Below, piece after piece: positions 22,428 to 34,277 of a DNA stretch of 64,000 nucleotides. Numbering within the stretch: the first letter of the stretch is position 1; each line of letters opens with the position of its first letter. Source of the DNA: Rhizophlyctis rosea (taxonomy: Eukaryota; Chytridiomycota; Chytridiomycetes; Rhizophlyctidales; Rhizophlyctidaceae); contig JADGJC010000015.1 of the NCBI GenBank assembly GCA_027596075.1, positions 131,158 to 195,157 of the forward strand, written 5' to 3'. The position numbers were made by a program, and so were the translations under genes. The notes under the pieces were generated by a model. The model was not told the origin of the DNA, searched no databases, and saw nothing but the letters and a program-made list of their open reading frames with translations.

Positions 22428-23549
22428 ACGAAATTTCAAGAGTGAGGTGTGAGGAGAAGGGAGGGACGTTTTTGTTTCGAAGGGGGTTTCTGTACAAAGT
22501 TTCATGTTTTTGTTCTAGTCTTTGAGGACACGCTATGTTTTGCAAGTATGGGGGGACTAGTTTCTGGAATTGCTTTTTTTTTGTTTTTGAGAAATGTAGA
22601 AAATCAAAATGTCTAGGGAGCGTCTTTTTTTGTACTATCTGTTGTAACTCTTTTTTCTTTTCCTACTTTTCCTAATACTGAGTGTACTTCTGTCTAGTTT
22701 TCTTTTGTTGCTATTTTCGTCTAGCCTTTTGTTTCATGTAAAAGTATACGTCAGAATTTGAATACCTTTCTTGTCTAGTAATTTGATTCTCGTTGGAGTA
22801 GTGGGTGTGGGATAGGGGAAAGGGGAGTGCACGGCTTACCGACGAAGAATACGGACACCAATCAAATGTCTAACACCTCGAATCCACTTGACTGTCAGAA
22901 CCCCAAGTTCTTGTCAGTGCGCGTCTGATCAGTTTTCAACAAATATCAAAAGACGCTTCAGACAGAGCCGCGCTTTGTAGAGTTAAACTAGTTGCCTAAT
23001 CACAATCCGTCATTCTAATCTATCCTAACATCGTACTCTATCCCACGACTAGCATTTATCTACACTGAATTGGCCAGTTGAGCGCGTTGCTTGTAAATTA
23101 TGGTGGTGCAAACGGTCGACCGCCATGGTGTGGTGTAGGGATGCCATAAGGGGCAACGATTTTGGGAGTGGCTCCTGCTTGACGAATGTAAATATGAGTG
23201 ATGATGATGATATACTTACATAGTGGCATAACATACCTTCAAATGGAACTGTGGAGCGAGGGCCTTAGATGGACAGGGTTGATCTTGTCCGTCATACCTA
23301 ACAAACAAGACTGGTGGACGTGAGATGAAGATACTGAGTGTGTGACTTGTGAAGAACTTACATATGACAAAGGGCAGGGCAAGACAAAGTCCATACTCGG
23401 CTGTCGTCCGCATACTCTCTTTTATAGACTTTCACACGTAGGTGGTGCAGTGTCTACCTGTCCAGCAAACTCATATTTTTGCTCAATCTTAATAAGTTGT
23501 GCATCACCATCAGGCGACTCCTCAGGTTGTCAAACTGCTCTCACCCACG
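22428..23549. other. Intergenic region
   Basis: The first 350 nt are T-rich and fit a 3' UTR and terminator. On the minus strand around 23050-23413 a signal-peptide-like start (MRTTAEYGLCLALPFVI) precedes a good donor (GTAAGTTC), but I could not build a convincing spliced protein. No other gene is seen. Confidence 0.4.
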
Positions 23550-25879
23550 ATGCCTGCCTTACCAGGATTCCTTTTCGACCGATACAACAAATATAAAGCA
23601 GATACCGATACACTTACACAATGGTTGGCCGAAACTGCTACAAGCCTGGGCTATCAACTCAGGTGCGACAGGACCCAAGCCGGTGATGCACTTAAAAACC
23701 CGCAACCCCCCGCTCCGCAACCGCGCCTCAAAGGGAAGGCAAGGAAGCAGGCCCGCATGCAGAGCCAATCTAAAACCACACCCGCCCCTGCCAACACCAT
23801 AAGGAAGAAAATCCAGCTCGCCGAACTCCTTCCCCTTGCCGACTTCATTGCCGCATCCAAATCCATAACCGGACGTGTGCCGAAAGCCATCATTTCTGTT
23901 GCTCAGCGTGCTATTGAAGTCAGAAAACGATTTGCGGACTGGTTCCAGAGCAGGGAGGAGAAGACGGCGGAGGACGTTGAGAATGATCGGACACATCAGC
24001 ATTTCATTGAAGTGTTGGAGAAGGTGGTGGAGACATTGTCATCTACATGTAGGGAAAAGGGTGGATCCAACAAAACCGTGAAGAGACCTCAGGGAATGCC
24101 ATTGGGATGGGATGCCGCTGAGACTGGTGGAAGGGCAGCTGCGGATGGTCGGAATCGGTTCGGTCTTCTTGATACAGAATTGGAATCTGATGACGATTCT
24201 GAGGAACAAGCAGATCCAGTAAAACGCCATACTCACAGTCCGCCAACCATCCGTTCCCCCATCACCTATGTCTTCCAATCAGATTCGGATGATTCTGACG
24301 ACATGATCCCCTTCTTCTGCTTCTTCGAAGATCTCAATGTCCTCCTCACCTATCTCCAGGGCGTTTGGGAAGATTACAAATCGGACACCATTGACCTTAT
24401 AACCGCCTCTCTTACCACTAATTCCGCCCTTGAACTCGCTCGCTCCATTTATCAATCTGTGATAGCCGGCACCAGATTCGATAAGCCCGATACTTCCTAC
24501 CGTGACATATGCCACGCATTAATCGGTTGTCCTTGTGACGTCAAATTCGAAGACAACAAGCCGGACTGCATCAACAACATTTGTACCGCCGTAGGGGTTG
24601 GTGGAAGCCTCGCCGGACGTTTTCTTCTTACCCTCCCGTACCACGCCCTACGATGTTACTACGTCGGTGTTAAGCCATACCACCCACATCCCAAAGCAAA
24701 ACAAACGCTCATCTTCATGAGAGATACCTTCGAGTACTTTGACTTCCTGTGTCACTTCCAACATGTCACAAACGCCGAGGATGAGATCTCAAACGAAATT
24801 TGCCATATGTTCCGCACTGACAGAATTTCCCTCCTTGCCGTTTTCGCGTGTCAGGTCTTTGCCGACATACACGAGGTCCTCGGCGAGAAGGCAGGCAAAG
24901 GCTACGACGATCTCCACATCTCAGCGCTCGCTGCCCGCCAGACCCTCAACGAAATCCAAGCTGCTATGCAATCGCCTCGCACGCGCAACGAGTTCTTTGA
25001 CTATGATACGGAGGCATTAGAAAGGATGCAAGAAGGTCTTCGTCGTGAGGTGTTTCAGTGCTTCATGGCGGACCTGATTCAAATGGGCAAAACCAAAGAT
25101 TTCGACCCGATACCGTTCTTCCTGCAACAGCACACCCGCTCATGTGTGGAATACTGGAGTTCAAATTAGTTCGGTTGGTTCGTCAATTGGGGATAGCCAT
25201 GGCCAATAGGGGGCGGACGATCTTGCAGATGGCGCATCTATACGTGGCTGGGAAGATTGCTGGGCATGTACGTGAAGGGTCTTGGGAGGATATGGAATGA
25301 GTTATTCGGGTTCATGGGGCCGAGGCGATTTTTGGGGGACGAGTTCCAAAGACGTTGACTGAGGTGATGAATAGCAGTAGTGTGACGTTCGTATGGGCGG
25401 ATGGGGCTTTACAGAAGTCTCTCAAAAGGATGCGGAGGGGAGTGGACTTTTGGAAATGGTTTGAGTATACCGTGTCGCAGTTGGGTGATCCAAACGATAG
25501 GATCACCTTGTGGGATGATTCGGTCATCATGAAGATTTTCGGCAAGCGGTTTTGGGACGATGGGGAGGAGAAGGAGGAGAAGGAGGAGAAGGGGACACCT
25601 TTCACCACAGAGGATGCTCAAATGTTGCTGAAGACTGCAAACGAGGCCGAGTTGGAGGATCCTGTCAAGTACGGTCCCGAGAAAAGGGATGCTCATTTGT
25701 ACCATCCAAATGCCCAAGCCCAATTCTACTCCTTGATGGGAATCAACGTCGATTTCAGCTCCGATGCGAAGGTCGATTACACCCTGTTGACGGAGGAGAT
25801 TGGAATCAGGGTGTTAGGGGAAGGGTTGCGGAGACGGGAATTCAAGAAGGATTGGAGAAGAGTTGTGAGGTTGTTGTAG
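23550..25879 (+). pseudogene. DUF6604 family protein, disrupted by frameshift and stop
   Basis: The N-terminus (YNKYKADTDTLTQWLAETAT) matches the opening of DUF6604, a fungal domain of unknown function usually at the start of long proteins. The first frame runs about 540 codons to a stop at 25169. Homology-like sequence then continues in a second frame from about 25120 (HPLMCGILEFKLVRLVRQLG, MAHLYVAGK, SWEDME). It meets an in-frame TGA at 25298-25300, and resumes in the same frame (RVHGAEAIFGG, VDFWKWFEYTV) to 25879. No intron of usable length spans either break. Intact, it would encode about 775 residues. Either the gene is decaying or the assembly holds two errors. An acidic EEKEEKEEKG run lies near 25565-25590. 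Calling the DUF rests on remembered family motifs. Confidence 0.7.
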
Positions 25880-26199
25880 GAGTTGTTGAATTGGAAGGGA
25901 GTCTGGAATGTCGGAAGTTGGCGCGGGATAGGATGGAGATCTTGCGGGAGGCTATACCGCTGGACTGAGGATTGCTGGGATAGGTTTGTGCATGTAACAT
26001 TTAGGAGTTTCGCGGGACGATGGATCTCAATGGGACTACATGTAATATTTATTGATCCAGAGTACAGTACATAGATGTATCAATTAGATGAGCTCTAGTC
26101 TAGGAATCATAATACTAAAGATAGACTAAAAGATACAGGGAGACATAGAAACCACATATTAAGCAATGCATTGTTACTTCCTGCCATTTGATCTGGCCC
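25880..26199. other. Convergent 3' intergenic region
   Basis: This 320-nt, AT-rich stretch separates the DUF6604 relic from the phytase gene. I see no gene. Confidence 0.5.
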
Positions 26200-27539
26200 T
26201 CAACGACGACGAGGATCCCAACCAGGATTGACCTTCAACTTCTTCCCACTGGCCTTCACAACATCCGCCCACGAGACCATCTTGAAAGTTGTGTGCTCCG
26301 CTTCGGTCGCGTTCTTGAAAGTCTTATGATCGTCATGCACAACCAACAATCCCCCAGGATACCCAGGCAATGCACTACTCACAACCGCCAACCCATCCGT
26401 CTCCGTCACTTCGTCAATAGAACCATCCTTCCTCCCCTTGATTTCGAACGTAAACACATACTTGTGGGGATGTTTCCTTTCGTACACGTTATAGGCGCTA
26501 ACACCCTGGACGGACACAATGAGGTATCCTTCATCCTTCTTCTTCCCATAGAAGAGGGAGACGCCCTCGACGTCTGGGACGAGCTTACCCCCAGCGGTGG
26601 GGTTGACGGAATCGATGAGGTACGGTTTGATGTAGGAGGTTGGTTCAGCGGGGTAACGCCAGAGACCGTAGTCTTCTTCGCCAAGGTAGAGGTAGCTGTT
26701 GTCGTTGTCGACTACGCAGCCTTCGACTTGGCCGCCTTTGCCGGCAAAGAAGGAGCGGACGAGGGTTGTGGTGAGTTGGCCGGAGGGGGATTGGTGGAGT
26801 TCGTATTGGAGTATTCGGAGGTTTTGGAGTTTATGAAGACTGAAGTTTTGGGGGTGATGAGTTCTTGATGTGTAGGTGGTCGTAGTTTAGAGGGACGTTG
26901 ACTTACTGTATTGCTTCCCAGTCTTGGGACTCTTGTATTCGCAGCTGCCGTAGACCACGAACCCATCCTTGGTGGGTTGCCTGCCGCCAGCCATCTCCTC
27001 CAAAAGCCCCGTATCGGAGTTGATTTTGTGGAGACAGATGGTATTGTCCGTTCGGCATGCAGCAACAGTGAGGTCGATCTTCTGTTTCCCGAACCCATAG
27101 ATCACATCAACATTGTCCGGCTTGCCTCCGGGGACATATTGGAGTTTCTGAGTTGGATGTTGGAGAGCAGTGCAGGAAACCGATGGTCAGCAAAAATCGG
27201 AAACAAAGGGAAAACCGAGAAACTTCCACTAACTGCAACACCACAAACCCTTTCACATATACTCACCCTCCCATACAAATCAAACACAAACAGTCCATCA
27301 TCAACACCCTCCTCCTTTGACGTGGTGATAATCACGCTCTGAGCTTTGTCCTTGGGATGGATCCAGATGGCTGGATCGTCGCCATCGGTACCGGCTGGAG
27401 CGGTCTCGTCTTTGGGGTGAACCGAAACAACCTTTACGTTAGAAGGCAATTGGGGAGCGGGGTCATCCTGCCGGCGGAAGACGGGGTTAGCTTGGGCCAA
27501 GAAGAGGGAGGAGAGGATGAGGAGGGATGTGACACGCAT
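26200..27539 (-). CDS. Secreted beta-propeller phytase with one internal frameshift
   Basis: Three exons fit (27267-27539, 26907-27147, 26200-26839). A signal peptide (MRVTSLLILSSLFLAQAN) precedes beta-propeller phytase signatures: DGDDPAIWIHPKD, DNVDVIYGFG, VYGSCEYKSPKTGKQY, GGQVEGCVVD, YLGEEDYGLWRYPAEP and DVEGVSLFYG. The family is a calcium-dependent six-bladed propeller that releases phosphate from phytate. Within the last exon the frame slips by 1 nt near 26813-26817: FINSKTSE ends one frame and ILQYELHQSPSG starts the next, where the family reads straight through. A single missing A restores continuity. Since everything else is intact, an assembly error or a very recent mutation is likely; if real, the protein would be truncated at about 200 residues. 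Such phytases are common in bacteria, so transfer is possible, but the introns argue for long residence. Confidence 0.85.
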
Positions 27540-27810
27540 GGTTGTGAATGAGCTTGGGATGGGGTATCAGACGAGGTACGGGAGATTCCCGTCTCAGTAT
27601 GTCTTATATCTTGGGGTGAGACCATTGTGAGAACTTTGTTTCAGCGCAGCCTAAAACCTTCGCGAGCGATGCACGCGTTACGCGCCCGCATCCTTTCCAC
27701 GGGCAGACCCTCCTCGCACGTGCTGAAGTACACGAAGCTCATTGAATTTCGGCACCTGCGGAAATTGCGGAGCTCCTACGGAGGCTGAATGGAAAAGTTG
27801 CTGGAACTTG
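27540..27810. promoter_or_regulatory. Upstream region of the phytase gene
   Basis: This is the presumed phytase promoter, bounded by the foldback element. GC-rich blocks (for example GCACGCGTTACGCGCCCGC near 27669) might be regulatory; no named site is recognised. Confidence 0.35.
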
Positions 27811-27917
27811 GTTGGTAGAGTCTTGGTGTCGAATTTGGAGCAGGGGCACAGTCATATTACATCATAATTTGGAGCAGAGGGTTTGCTCCAAATTCGACAC
27901 CAAGACTCTAGTTGGTA
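27811..27917. mobile_element. Miniature foldback element with 7-bp flanking repeats
   Basis: A perfect 26-bp inverted repeat (27817-27842 against 27884-27909) encloses a 41-nt loop. The arms begin AGAGTCTTGGTGTCGAATTT. GTTGGTA occurs immediately at both outer sides (27811-27817, 27911-27917), like a target-site duplication. The unit is only about 93 nt and encodes nothing. This fits a very short MITE-like element. A partial third copy of the arm (ATTTGGAGCAG) lies in the loop. A regulatory hairpin is the alternative. Confidence 0.6.
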
Positions 27918-28553
27918 TGTGGAACGGCAGTGGGAGAATTGTGCCGGTGTTTGGTCGTTATTCGTCATTCTTGTATTCCCATCAACACCAAGAGTCATCT
28001 GTCCGGAAACAGACCCAAAAAGCACCCAAATGTAGAACCATTCCATAAGTATATTACCCAAACAACAAGGCATATCCACCAAGATAAAAATAGAATAGAC
28101 TAAGCAAAGTTGATTTGGTATTTTGATTGTGAGTTTCGCTATCTACCGTGAGAATAAACTACGCAAAAAATCATGTTTCGTACAAGAAAAACAGGGGGGG
28201 CCTTTGCCCCCCAACCCAAGGTGGTAAAAACGAAAAACTAGGTATAAACCGTGCCGTAACGCACATCGAAAATAACTTAGTAAGAACGATTCCGAAAACT
28301 TTTCATAGAAGAGGTTCTTTTCCAAAAGTCCTACACGAAACCACCGGTCCCACTCCAGCATTCCTCCCGCCAACACTTCACAAACTCTCCACCGCCAACA
28401 CCTCACAAACTCTCCCCCCTAACCCCCCCCACCCCCCCACCCCAAAATTTTTGTGACCGCCAACCCCCACAACCCGCCGCGTAAAAAACAATTCCCGCGA
28501 CAGACCAGAACCACCACGCCAAACCGGAAACNNNNNNNNNNACAGCCCACACC
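27918..28553. other. Intergenic region with low-complexity repeats and a gap
   Basis: A C-rich, low-complexity stretch (28340-28560) repeats the unit CTCACAAACTCTCC three or more times and includes a run of C residues. Ten N lie at 28532-28541. The repeat copies the terminal coding region of the RGS gene, so a local duplication or misassembly is likely. I see no gene. Confidence 0.5.
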
Positions 28554-30200
28554 TCACAAACTCTCCACACTCCCCCCCAACACCGCCACCCCCTCCTTCT
28601 TCTTCGCCCTCCTCCCCTCAACCGCAGCCTGATACCTCTCCTTCGCCTCATCCGGACTCAACACCCTGCCCTCCCGTAAACTCCCATATTTCTGGGGACT
28701 ACTGCTCGCCTCGCGTATCGTGTCCAGATCCGATTCCGAAATATCCGAAATACGTGGAAGGGTCGTCGAGCCTGGTTGTAGGTAGGGTGGTGTGGATGAT
28801 AGGGTTGGTGGGAGGGATGATGGGGGGAGGGGGAGGGGCTCGACCGACCCGCGGCGAGATTTTCGGGGTTTTGGGGATGTGATGGGTGGTGGTTGTTGTT
28901 GTTTTGAGGGGCAGGAGGGAAGATTTAGACGTGGGACGGGCGGGACGGGGTCGGATGATTGGGTGGGGAATGTGAAGGAGAAACTTGTTGGTGATGTTGG
29001 TGTTTGGCCGTTATTGGCTCGACGCGCTTTGTTCATGTTCATGAAACGGACGGCGTCTTCGATCGCAACGGAGGGTTGGGACATGCGACGCATCAGTTTT
29101 TTGAGGCGGTGGCGTTTGGGTTGGTGGTCTGAGTCGGTGGAGATGGAGGATGTGGAGATGGAGGAGGAGGAGGCGGAGGAGTTTGTGAGGGGCGATGTTA
29201 GACTTGGTGTCGAGGGAAGGAGGAAGGGTGAACTTGGGGTTCCGGCTATGTCGTCTCTTTGTGGTCCGCAGCTGGGTGAAGGCGTGGCAACGGGTCGTAA
29301 ACTTGGACTACTTCCTCCAGGACTGCTTCTTCCACATTTTGACTTGGGTATCAGCCTCTCCACGTCCGCTAACGAGTCTCCAACGACAACTGCAGGGGTA
29401 GCCAAACCCCTCAATGTAACAAAACTCCTGAACGTCCCATTCCAAATCAAATCCAACACTTCGTCCGCACACATGTCGAATGCATCACTTCTCACCACGA
29501 CCGTCGAATCTCCAAAACTCCTAAACGCTGAGGCAATGGCGGCGGCAGCTTGACGTCTTGCCGGCCAGGAGCAGTTGATTTCAACCGGGGCAGTGGGTGA
29601 TATGAAAAAGTCGTAGATGTACTTGTAATGGCGGTATAGCGGTGGCGGTACGATGACTACTGTTTCATGATTGGAGTCTGGATTTGACGCGGTGAAGTCT
29701 AGGGGTGTGAAGCGGCCGGATGTGAAGGATGGGACGGGAGAAGCGGATAAGGGTCTGTGTTGTTGTTTTGTGCATGGTAAGGGTGAGTAGGATAATGGTC
29801 TTCTGTTGGCGGGTTCTGTGGGCTGTTGATGGCGGGCTAGGAAGCGGCGGAGGATTGCGGGTGGGGCGTCGCGAGGGTTTGCGGAAAGGTATTGTGGGGA
29901 GTGGTCGCGAAGTAGGTCTTCGAGAATAAGTACGCCTTCATAGAAAGATATGTTTTCGCGACTGTTGTTGATCTGTGTCGTTTTGACAGATGAATCCGCT
30001 TTTTGTTAGTAATGCTGTTGTTGCATGACAGATGTAAATAAGCAAAACGCGTGAATCTCCACATTATTTACCTCACTGAACGCCTTCAATTCCTCAAATA
30101 GCGTTTTGTCCATGAACACCATTTCGAACACCTTCAATAGAGCACTGTGTCCATCGCGACTCCGTCGCGACGGTGGTAGGCTGGCAGCCGAACTTGACAT
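28554..30200 (-). CDS. RGS domain protein, regulator of G-protein signalling
   Basis: Two exons fit (30072-30200, 28554-29972), giving 515 residues; an in-frame ATG three codons upstream is an alternative start. The N-terminal region reads like an RGS box: LLKVFEMVFMDKTLFEELKAF, then ENISFYEGVLILEDLLRDH, and after an insertion of about 90 Pro/Ser-rich residues, YKYIYDFFISPTAPVEINCS and AFDMCADEVLDLIWNGTFRSF. ENISFYE corresponds to the conserved ENI-F/L-W/Y-E motif. RGS proteins speed GTP hydrolysis by G-alpha subunits. The C-terminal 290 residues are Ser/Pro-rich with basic patches (KRHRLKKLMRRMS) and look disordered. It lies 1.8 kb from an orphan 7TM gene on the same strand, a suggestive but unproven link. 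The stop lies 12 nt from an assembly gap. Confidence 0.8.
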
Positions 30201-31975
30201 TGTAAGCAACCGAGAGTTTGACAGCGGGCAACGGCCTAAGCGTTCCGCCTATCAGGAACGTTGACGAAGGAGATGCGGTAAAGGAGGTGATATGTATCCG
30301 TTGCGTTTGTATCACTGACGTAGCGTCGGGGAGGTTTGCACTCCGATTCCGTTATATGTTTGGGCGGATGGGAGTCGAAAGAGTGAGATGCAAATACTCT
30401 GTCGGCCTGTATCCCGCGTATCTAATATATCTTCCGAATGGTGAGTGTCTATCTTCTGGTTTTAGGAACCGCTAGGGCGTTCGAATCCCGTCAAGTTACG
30501 AGCAGTCTGGACTTGTTGCGTTCAATGCCCCTTTGTGTTCGGTCACAGCACAACCGCTTCTATAGGTAGGTGTCTCTGAACGATGGCGCGTTGGTCATCA
30601 ATGCGGGGACACCACTCGGAGATGCAAGAGACACCCAAATTCCCTTTTGCGAAAACGTGAAGGAAGTTGTCCAGACAGCTTCTTCCCAATGCCCCTTATG
30701 CGATGGAAGAACAGGTGCTGATTCGTCCGGCGAGCGATGCTGTCGGATGAGGCGAATGGCTTTGAGATCGTTCTGATGACCGGGCTTTTGTAATGCAGCG
30801 CGCTCGTCAAAATTTTATGTGAAGGGTTGGTCAGCCCGATAGCAGGAATGAAAAACAAATAAAAAACAAAAATCTATGAAATCTCCTGGTTTATCTGACG
30901 TTGTGGGTGACGGCTTCCTGTGAATAGAAGGATCTAAGTATACGAGCACGAGGGTGGTGATGACGACAATGACTGGAGATGGGTTGTCAATCAACAAATG
31001 AACCTCATCTGCATAAGAGATGAATGGGAGAGCGTACTCGGAGGATGCTTAGACCGATAGCGTCTCGAAACCGAAGCAGCATGAAAAATTCATTTCAGGA
31101 TGCAGGATGCGGGGACGGAGTAGAGGAAGCTTTTTTTCATATGTTTATGCAAGATTGGATGCAGGCGGAGGTGAGGAATGCATCGGATTACCGATGTGGG
31201 GACCAGATCCAGCGGACGGGATCTTGCAGCACTTGGCCACTTTGTTTTTTCGTTTGTTGCGTGTGGTGTCAAATTTCTGATGGGCAGCGGGCGTGCATGA
31301 CGCTGCCGTTTTGTGATCGAGAAAGTTTGCGGCCTTGTGCCCAACTTGTCGGACTGACAAGAATTGCGCAGGCCAGGCAGCGGCGTAGTTGCAGACGCCC
31401 AACGGGAATGTTGTCATTGCCGCGTGGTAAACACGCATGGCTTTCGGTGCCAAGCCACATCGCACCTCCAATTCCGATGGACGATCCCTTCTCCCACTCC
31501 GCTGTTTGGTCCAAGATTGCAGGGACCACTCTTGCTGACCAACACAGTCTGGGGCACCATCCCTTCCCAGGCCTTCGTCCTTGAGCCGCCGTCACATTCG
31601 AGTGATTCCAGGACTCCCAACAATCCAGGTTGTCTACATCCTCGTCTCCCAGTAGTACAAAATAGTCAGCCACGTTCCGGCTTCTCCGTCAAGCCACCCA
31701 CAATGCGTGGACAAATGACAAAATAGCACCGTCAAGCCAAGGAGGCCAAACTGCGACTTGCGCTTTTTGGATGGTGGGGCCAACTGGAAAGGTGGTGCTG
31801 GCCACGCGTCAGGGTCTACGCCACGGGTCCCTGTAGACCAGCACAGTTGGTGGTCCAAGTTCCAACACAGGTTCCAACAAGCTTTGAACGAGCATGTAAT
31901 ATATCGACATTAATCAGACTTTGTTAAATACTACTTTTACTGAACAAAATTCAATACAATAACGCCACCAGCACA
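30201..31975. other. Intergenic region
   Basis: No gene is supported across about 1.8 kb. Short open stretches occur on both strands, but none has a signal peptide, TM segment or domain-like composition. The first few hundred bases should hold the RGS promoter. Confidence 0.45.
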
Positions 31976-33209
31976 TCATTTCCCACCCTGATCCTTCAAA
32001 CTCTCCTCACTAATACTATCGCCCTCCTCCAACAAACTCGCACTCTCCATGATCAGCTCCTTCTGCTGTTGCGATGGCACAGACTTTCTCCCCATCACCG
32101 AAGCCCTCACCATAGAAACCCTCTTACTACTCTCCTTCCTCTCCAGCGTTGGCCTCTCTACAACCGCCCCCTTATCCTCCCACGCACTAACCTTAGCCGA
32201 CACAATATCCTTCCGACAACTCTCCAAAATACCCCCAACATCCATCCCAAACTCCGCCACCGTAACAAAAATCCACCCATCCATGAACCTCCACGCCTGC
32301 GTAGTGGGCTCACCATTCCTGACCTCCCCCCATGCAAGTTGAAGTTTGTTGATGAGTTGCCAGAATAGGGAGGTGAGAACGCAGATGTAGAGACTGAATA
32401 TGAAGACTGTGCGGGATTTTAGGAGGGAGTGGGGGCCGCTTATTGAGGAGAGGCGGTTGAAGAGGGAGCAGACAAAGATGATGTCGAAGATGAGGATTAG
32501 GAAGATGAAGGAGTAGTCGGCGACGGCGCTGGTGCGTTGGAAGAGGGTTAGGGTGTTTTGGCCGGTTAGGAGGGTTAGGCATCGGGAGCTGGTGCTTGCG
32601 AGATCGCGTTCAAGTTCTCCGATGCATTGCATGTAGAGGATCAGCAGAACTATTGGAAATTACAAGCCGTCAGTGCTCATGCAATGCCCCATGACACCAA
32701 TCCAATCCCACCCCAAACAAACAAAACAAACACACACCTGCACTAATATGCCCTGGCACACCCTCAAACAGCACCACCCCAACAGTAATCCAATTCCTCC
32801 ACCGTCTCAACGTCCCCACAATCGTCGTTGCCCGATAACACGAGATATAGAGCAACAACACCCGCATGGTTTGTATCGACAGAGACGCAAGCACGGACTG
32901 GAATGTCAAGACGGAGCTGCTGTCTACGGATGGATTGTAGCTTAGCGTGTCGGTTGTTATCCAGCTTAGGAGGACTGTGATCTGTATGAGGGGATAAAGG
33001 GAGTTAGTGTTTGGCATGATCGGGAGGATTACACAATAAATGGCCTTACTTACAGCAGTGGCTTTGATCAGAATCATTTGCCGGGACTTGGAGAAGGAGG
33101 TTAGGACTTTAAGACAGCTGACTAGCACCAATCCTACGGATATGCCGGCTAGGTAGTCCGTTAGGCGCGAATTGGTGCTTGTTGTTGTTGTTGTCGGTGT
33201 GGTCTCCAT
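31976..33209 (-). CDS. Orphan seven-TM protein A
   Basis: Three exons fit (33054-33209, 32738-32981, 31976-32649), giving 357 residues with correct phases. A short Thr-rich N-terminus (METTPTTTTTSTNSR) is followed by seven hydrophobic segments, including LAGISVGLVLVSCLKVLTSF, VLTFQSVLASLSIQTMRVLL, YSFIFLILIFDIIFVCSLF and VFIFSLYICVLTSLFWQLI. The C-terminal 85 residues are hydrophilic with basic-Ser clusters (KESSKRVSMVRAS) suited to kinase regulation. The layout, outside N-terminus, seven helices, cytosolic Ser/Glu tail, is that of a GPCR, but I see no class-defining motif such as DRY. A fungal transporter-like or signalling membrane protein is an alternative. Two genes in this window share the general plan. 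Confidence 0.7.
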
Positions 33210-34001
33210 TGCGATAACGATTCAACTTGGATAATGGCGAATCAAGTTTCAATGAATTGGAGCAGGGAAAAGAGAAGAGTTTTGCACGTCCTTCCTTCGA
33301 TGCAAGAGGGGATCAAACGTCACTTCGCGGACTTATGTTTATGGTTTTATTTTCGGGGTAGACTCTGTTTCAAAAATGAAGTCCGAAAACACACATGTCA
33401 GCATTTCCGACCTCCGAGGTTTCAGGCTAAAAGACTCCCACCATGGAGTCGATCAACATCATGGGGTTTGATTTCCTCCATTGCTGCGGACATCTCATAC
33501 CATTCATGCCGCTCGATCGTCTGACGCGCGGATTCATCAGCGTGGTAGAGGTATACGGTTTCTAGAAGACGTGTCCGTTTGTTTACTGCGATATTTACAC
33601 GTGCTGCGCTAGTGGAAGGCCATGTGTGAATAGAATGGTTCGGCCCACGGACGGGAGTGAGAAATGGGAGTGAGAAAATGAATGGACCTTCCTTCCGTAG
33701 TCTTTTTGGATGCGCGCACGTTTGGTCAGGCTCGACCATTTCCCATGGTTATCATTCATGGTTTTGGACCAACCAAGAACACACCAGCAGTTCTGTATCC
33801 CACTTCACATCCACGATCTCAACAGCTTATTTGAAAGATTTTCATAATAGAGAATGTCATATTAAGTTTTTATATCTGATTTTAAATGTTTTTGGGTTAC
33901 CACTACTAGATCATCATCGAGCACCATGACATCGCATCTAATGCCTTGCTACTGCGTAACCATCTACCTAATCGCACAGCTAAACTCAAGAGACCAGCTC
34001 T
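33210..34001. other. Intergenic region
   Basis: No gene is supported. It includes the presumed promoter of orphan 7TM gene A. Confidence 0.45.
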
Positions 34002-34277
34002 CTATTTGCAAACCTGAACCCCATTCACGACATTACAGCTAAAATTGCAGTTCAACTTCCTCTTGGCGCACTCAGCAGGGCCGAGTTGGATGCAAATCTT
34101 CATGCAGGGGGGGAAGAGATCGTAAGGTTGCATGGTTGGTTCGGGTGTTGCAGTGGGAGTGGCGATGTCAGTGGTTGTGGTTGGGGTGATGGGGTCGAGC
34201 ACGTAGGCTGGTGCGGGAGCTGCCAACGCGGTGGAGGCGAGGGCGAGGGTGGCGAGGATGAGGGTGGTGAGTTGCAT
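34002..34277 (-). CDS. Small secreted cysteine-rich protein
   Basis: This intronless frame encodes 91 residues. A textbook signal peptide (MQLTTLILATLALASTALA) precedes a Thr/Pro-rich stretch and a C-terminal cysteine cluster: PPCMKICIQL, AECAKRKLNCNFSCN, VQVCK. Six cysteines within about 36 residues suggest a compact three-disulfide fold. It resembles fungal small secreted proteins in size and layout, but I cannot assign a family; roles in adhesion, antimicrobial action or host interaction are all possible and unproven. Confidence 0.75.
   Translation of the reverse strand: MQLTTLILATLALASTALAAPAPAYVLDPITPTTTTDIATPTATPEPTMQPYDLFPPCMKICIQLGPAECAKRKLNCNFSCNVVNGVQVCK

Noticed and set aside
30430..30520. 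tRNA-like T-arm (GTTCGAATCCC)
   Set aside because: The T-stem does not pair properly and no anticodon arm or acceptor stem could be built around it.
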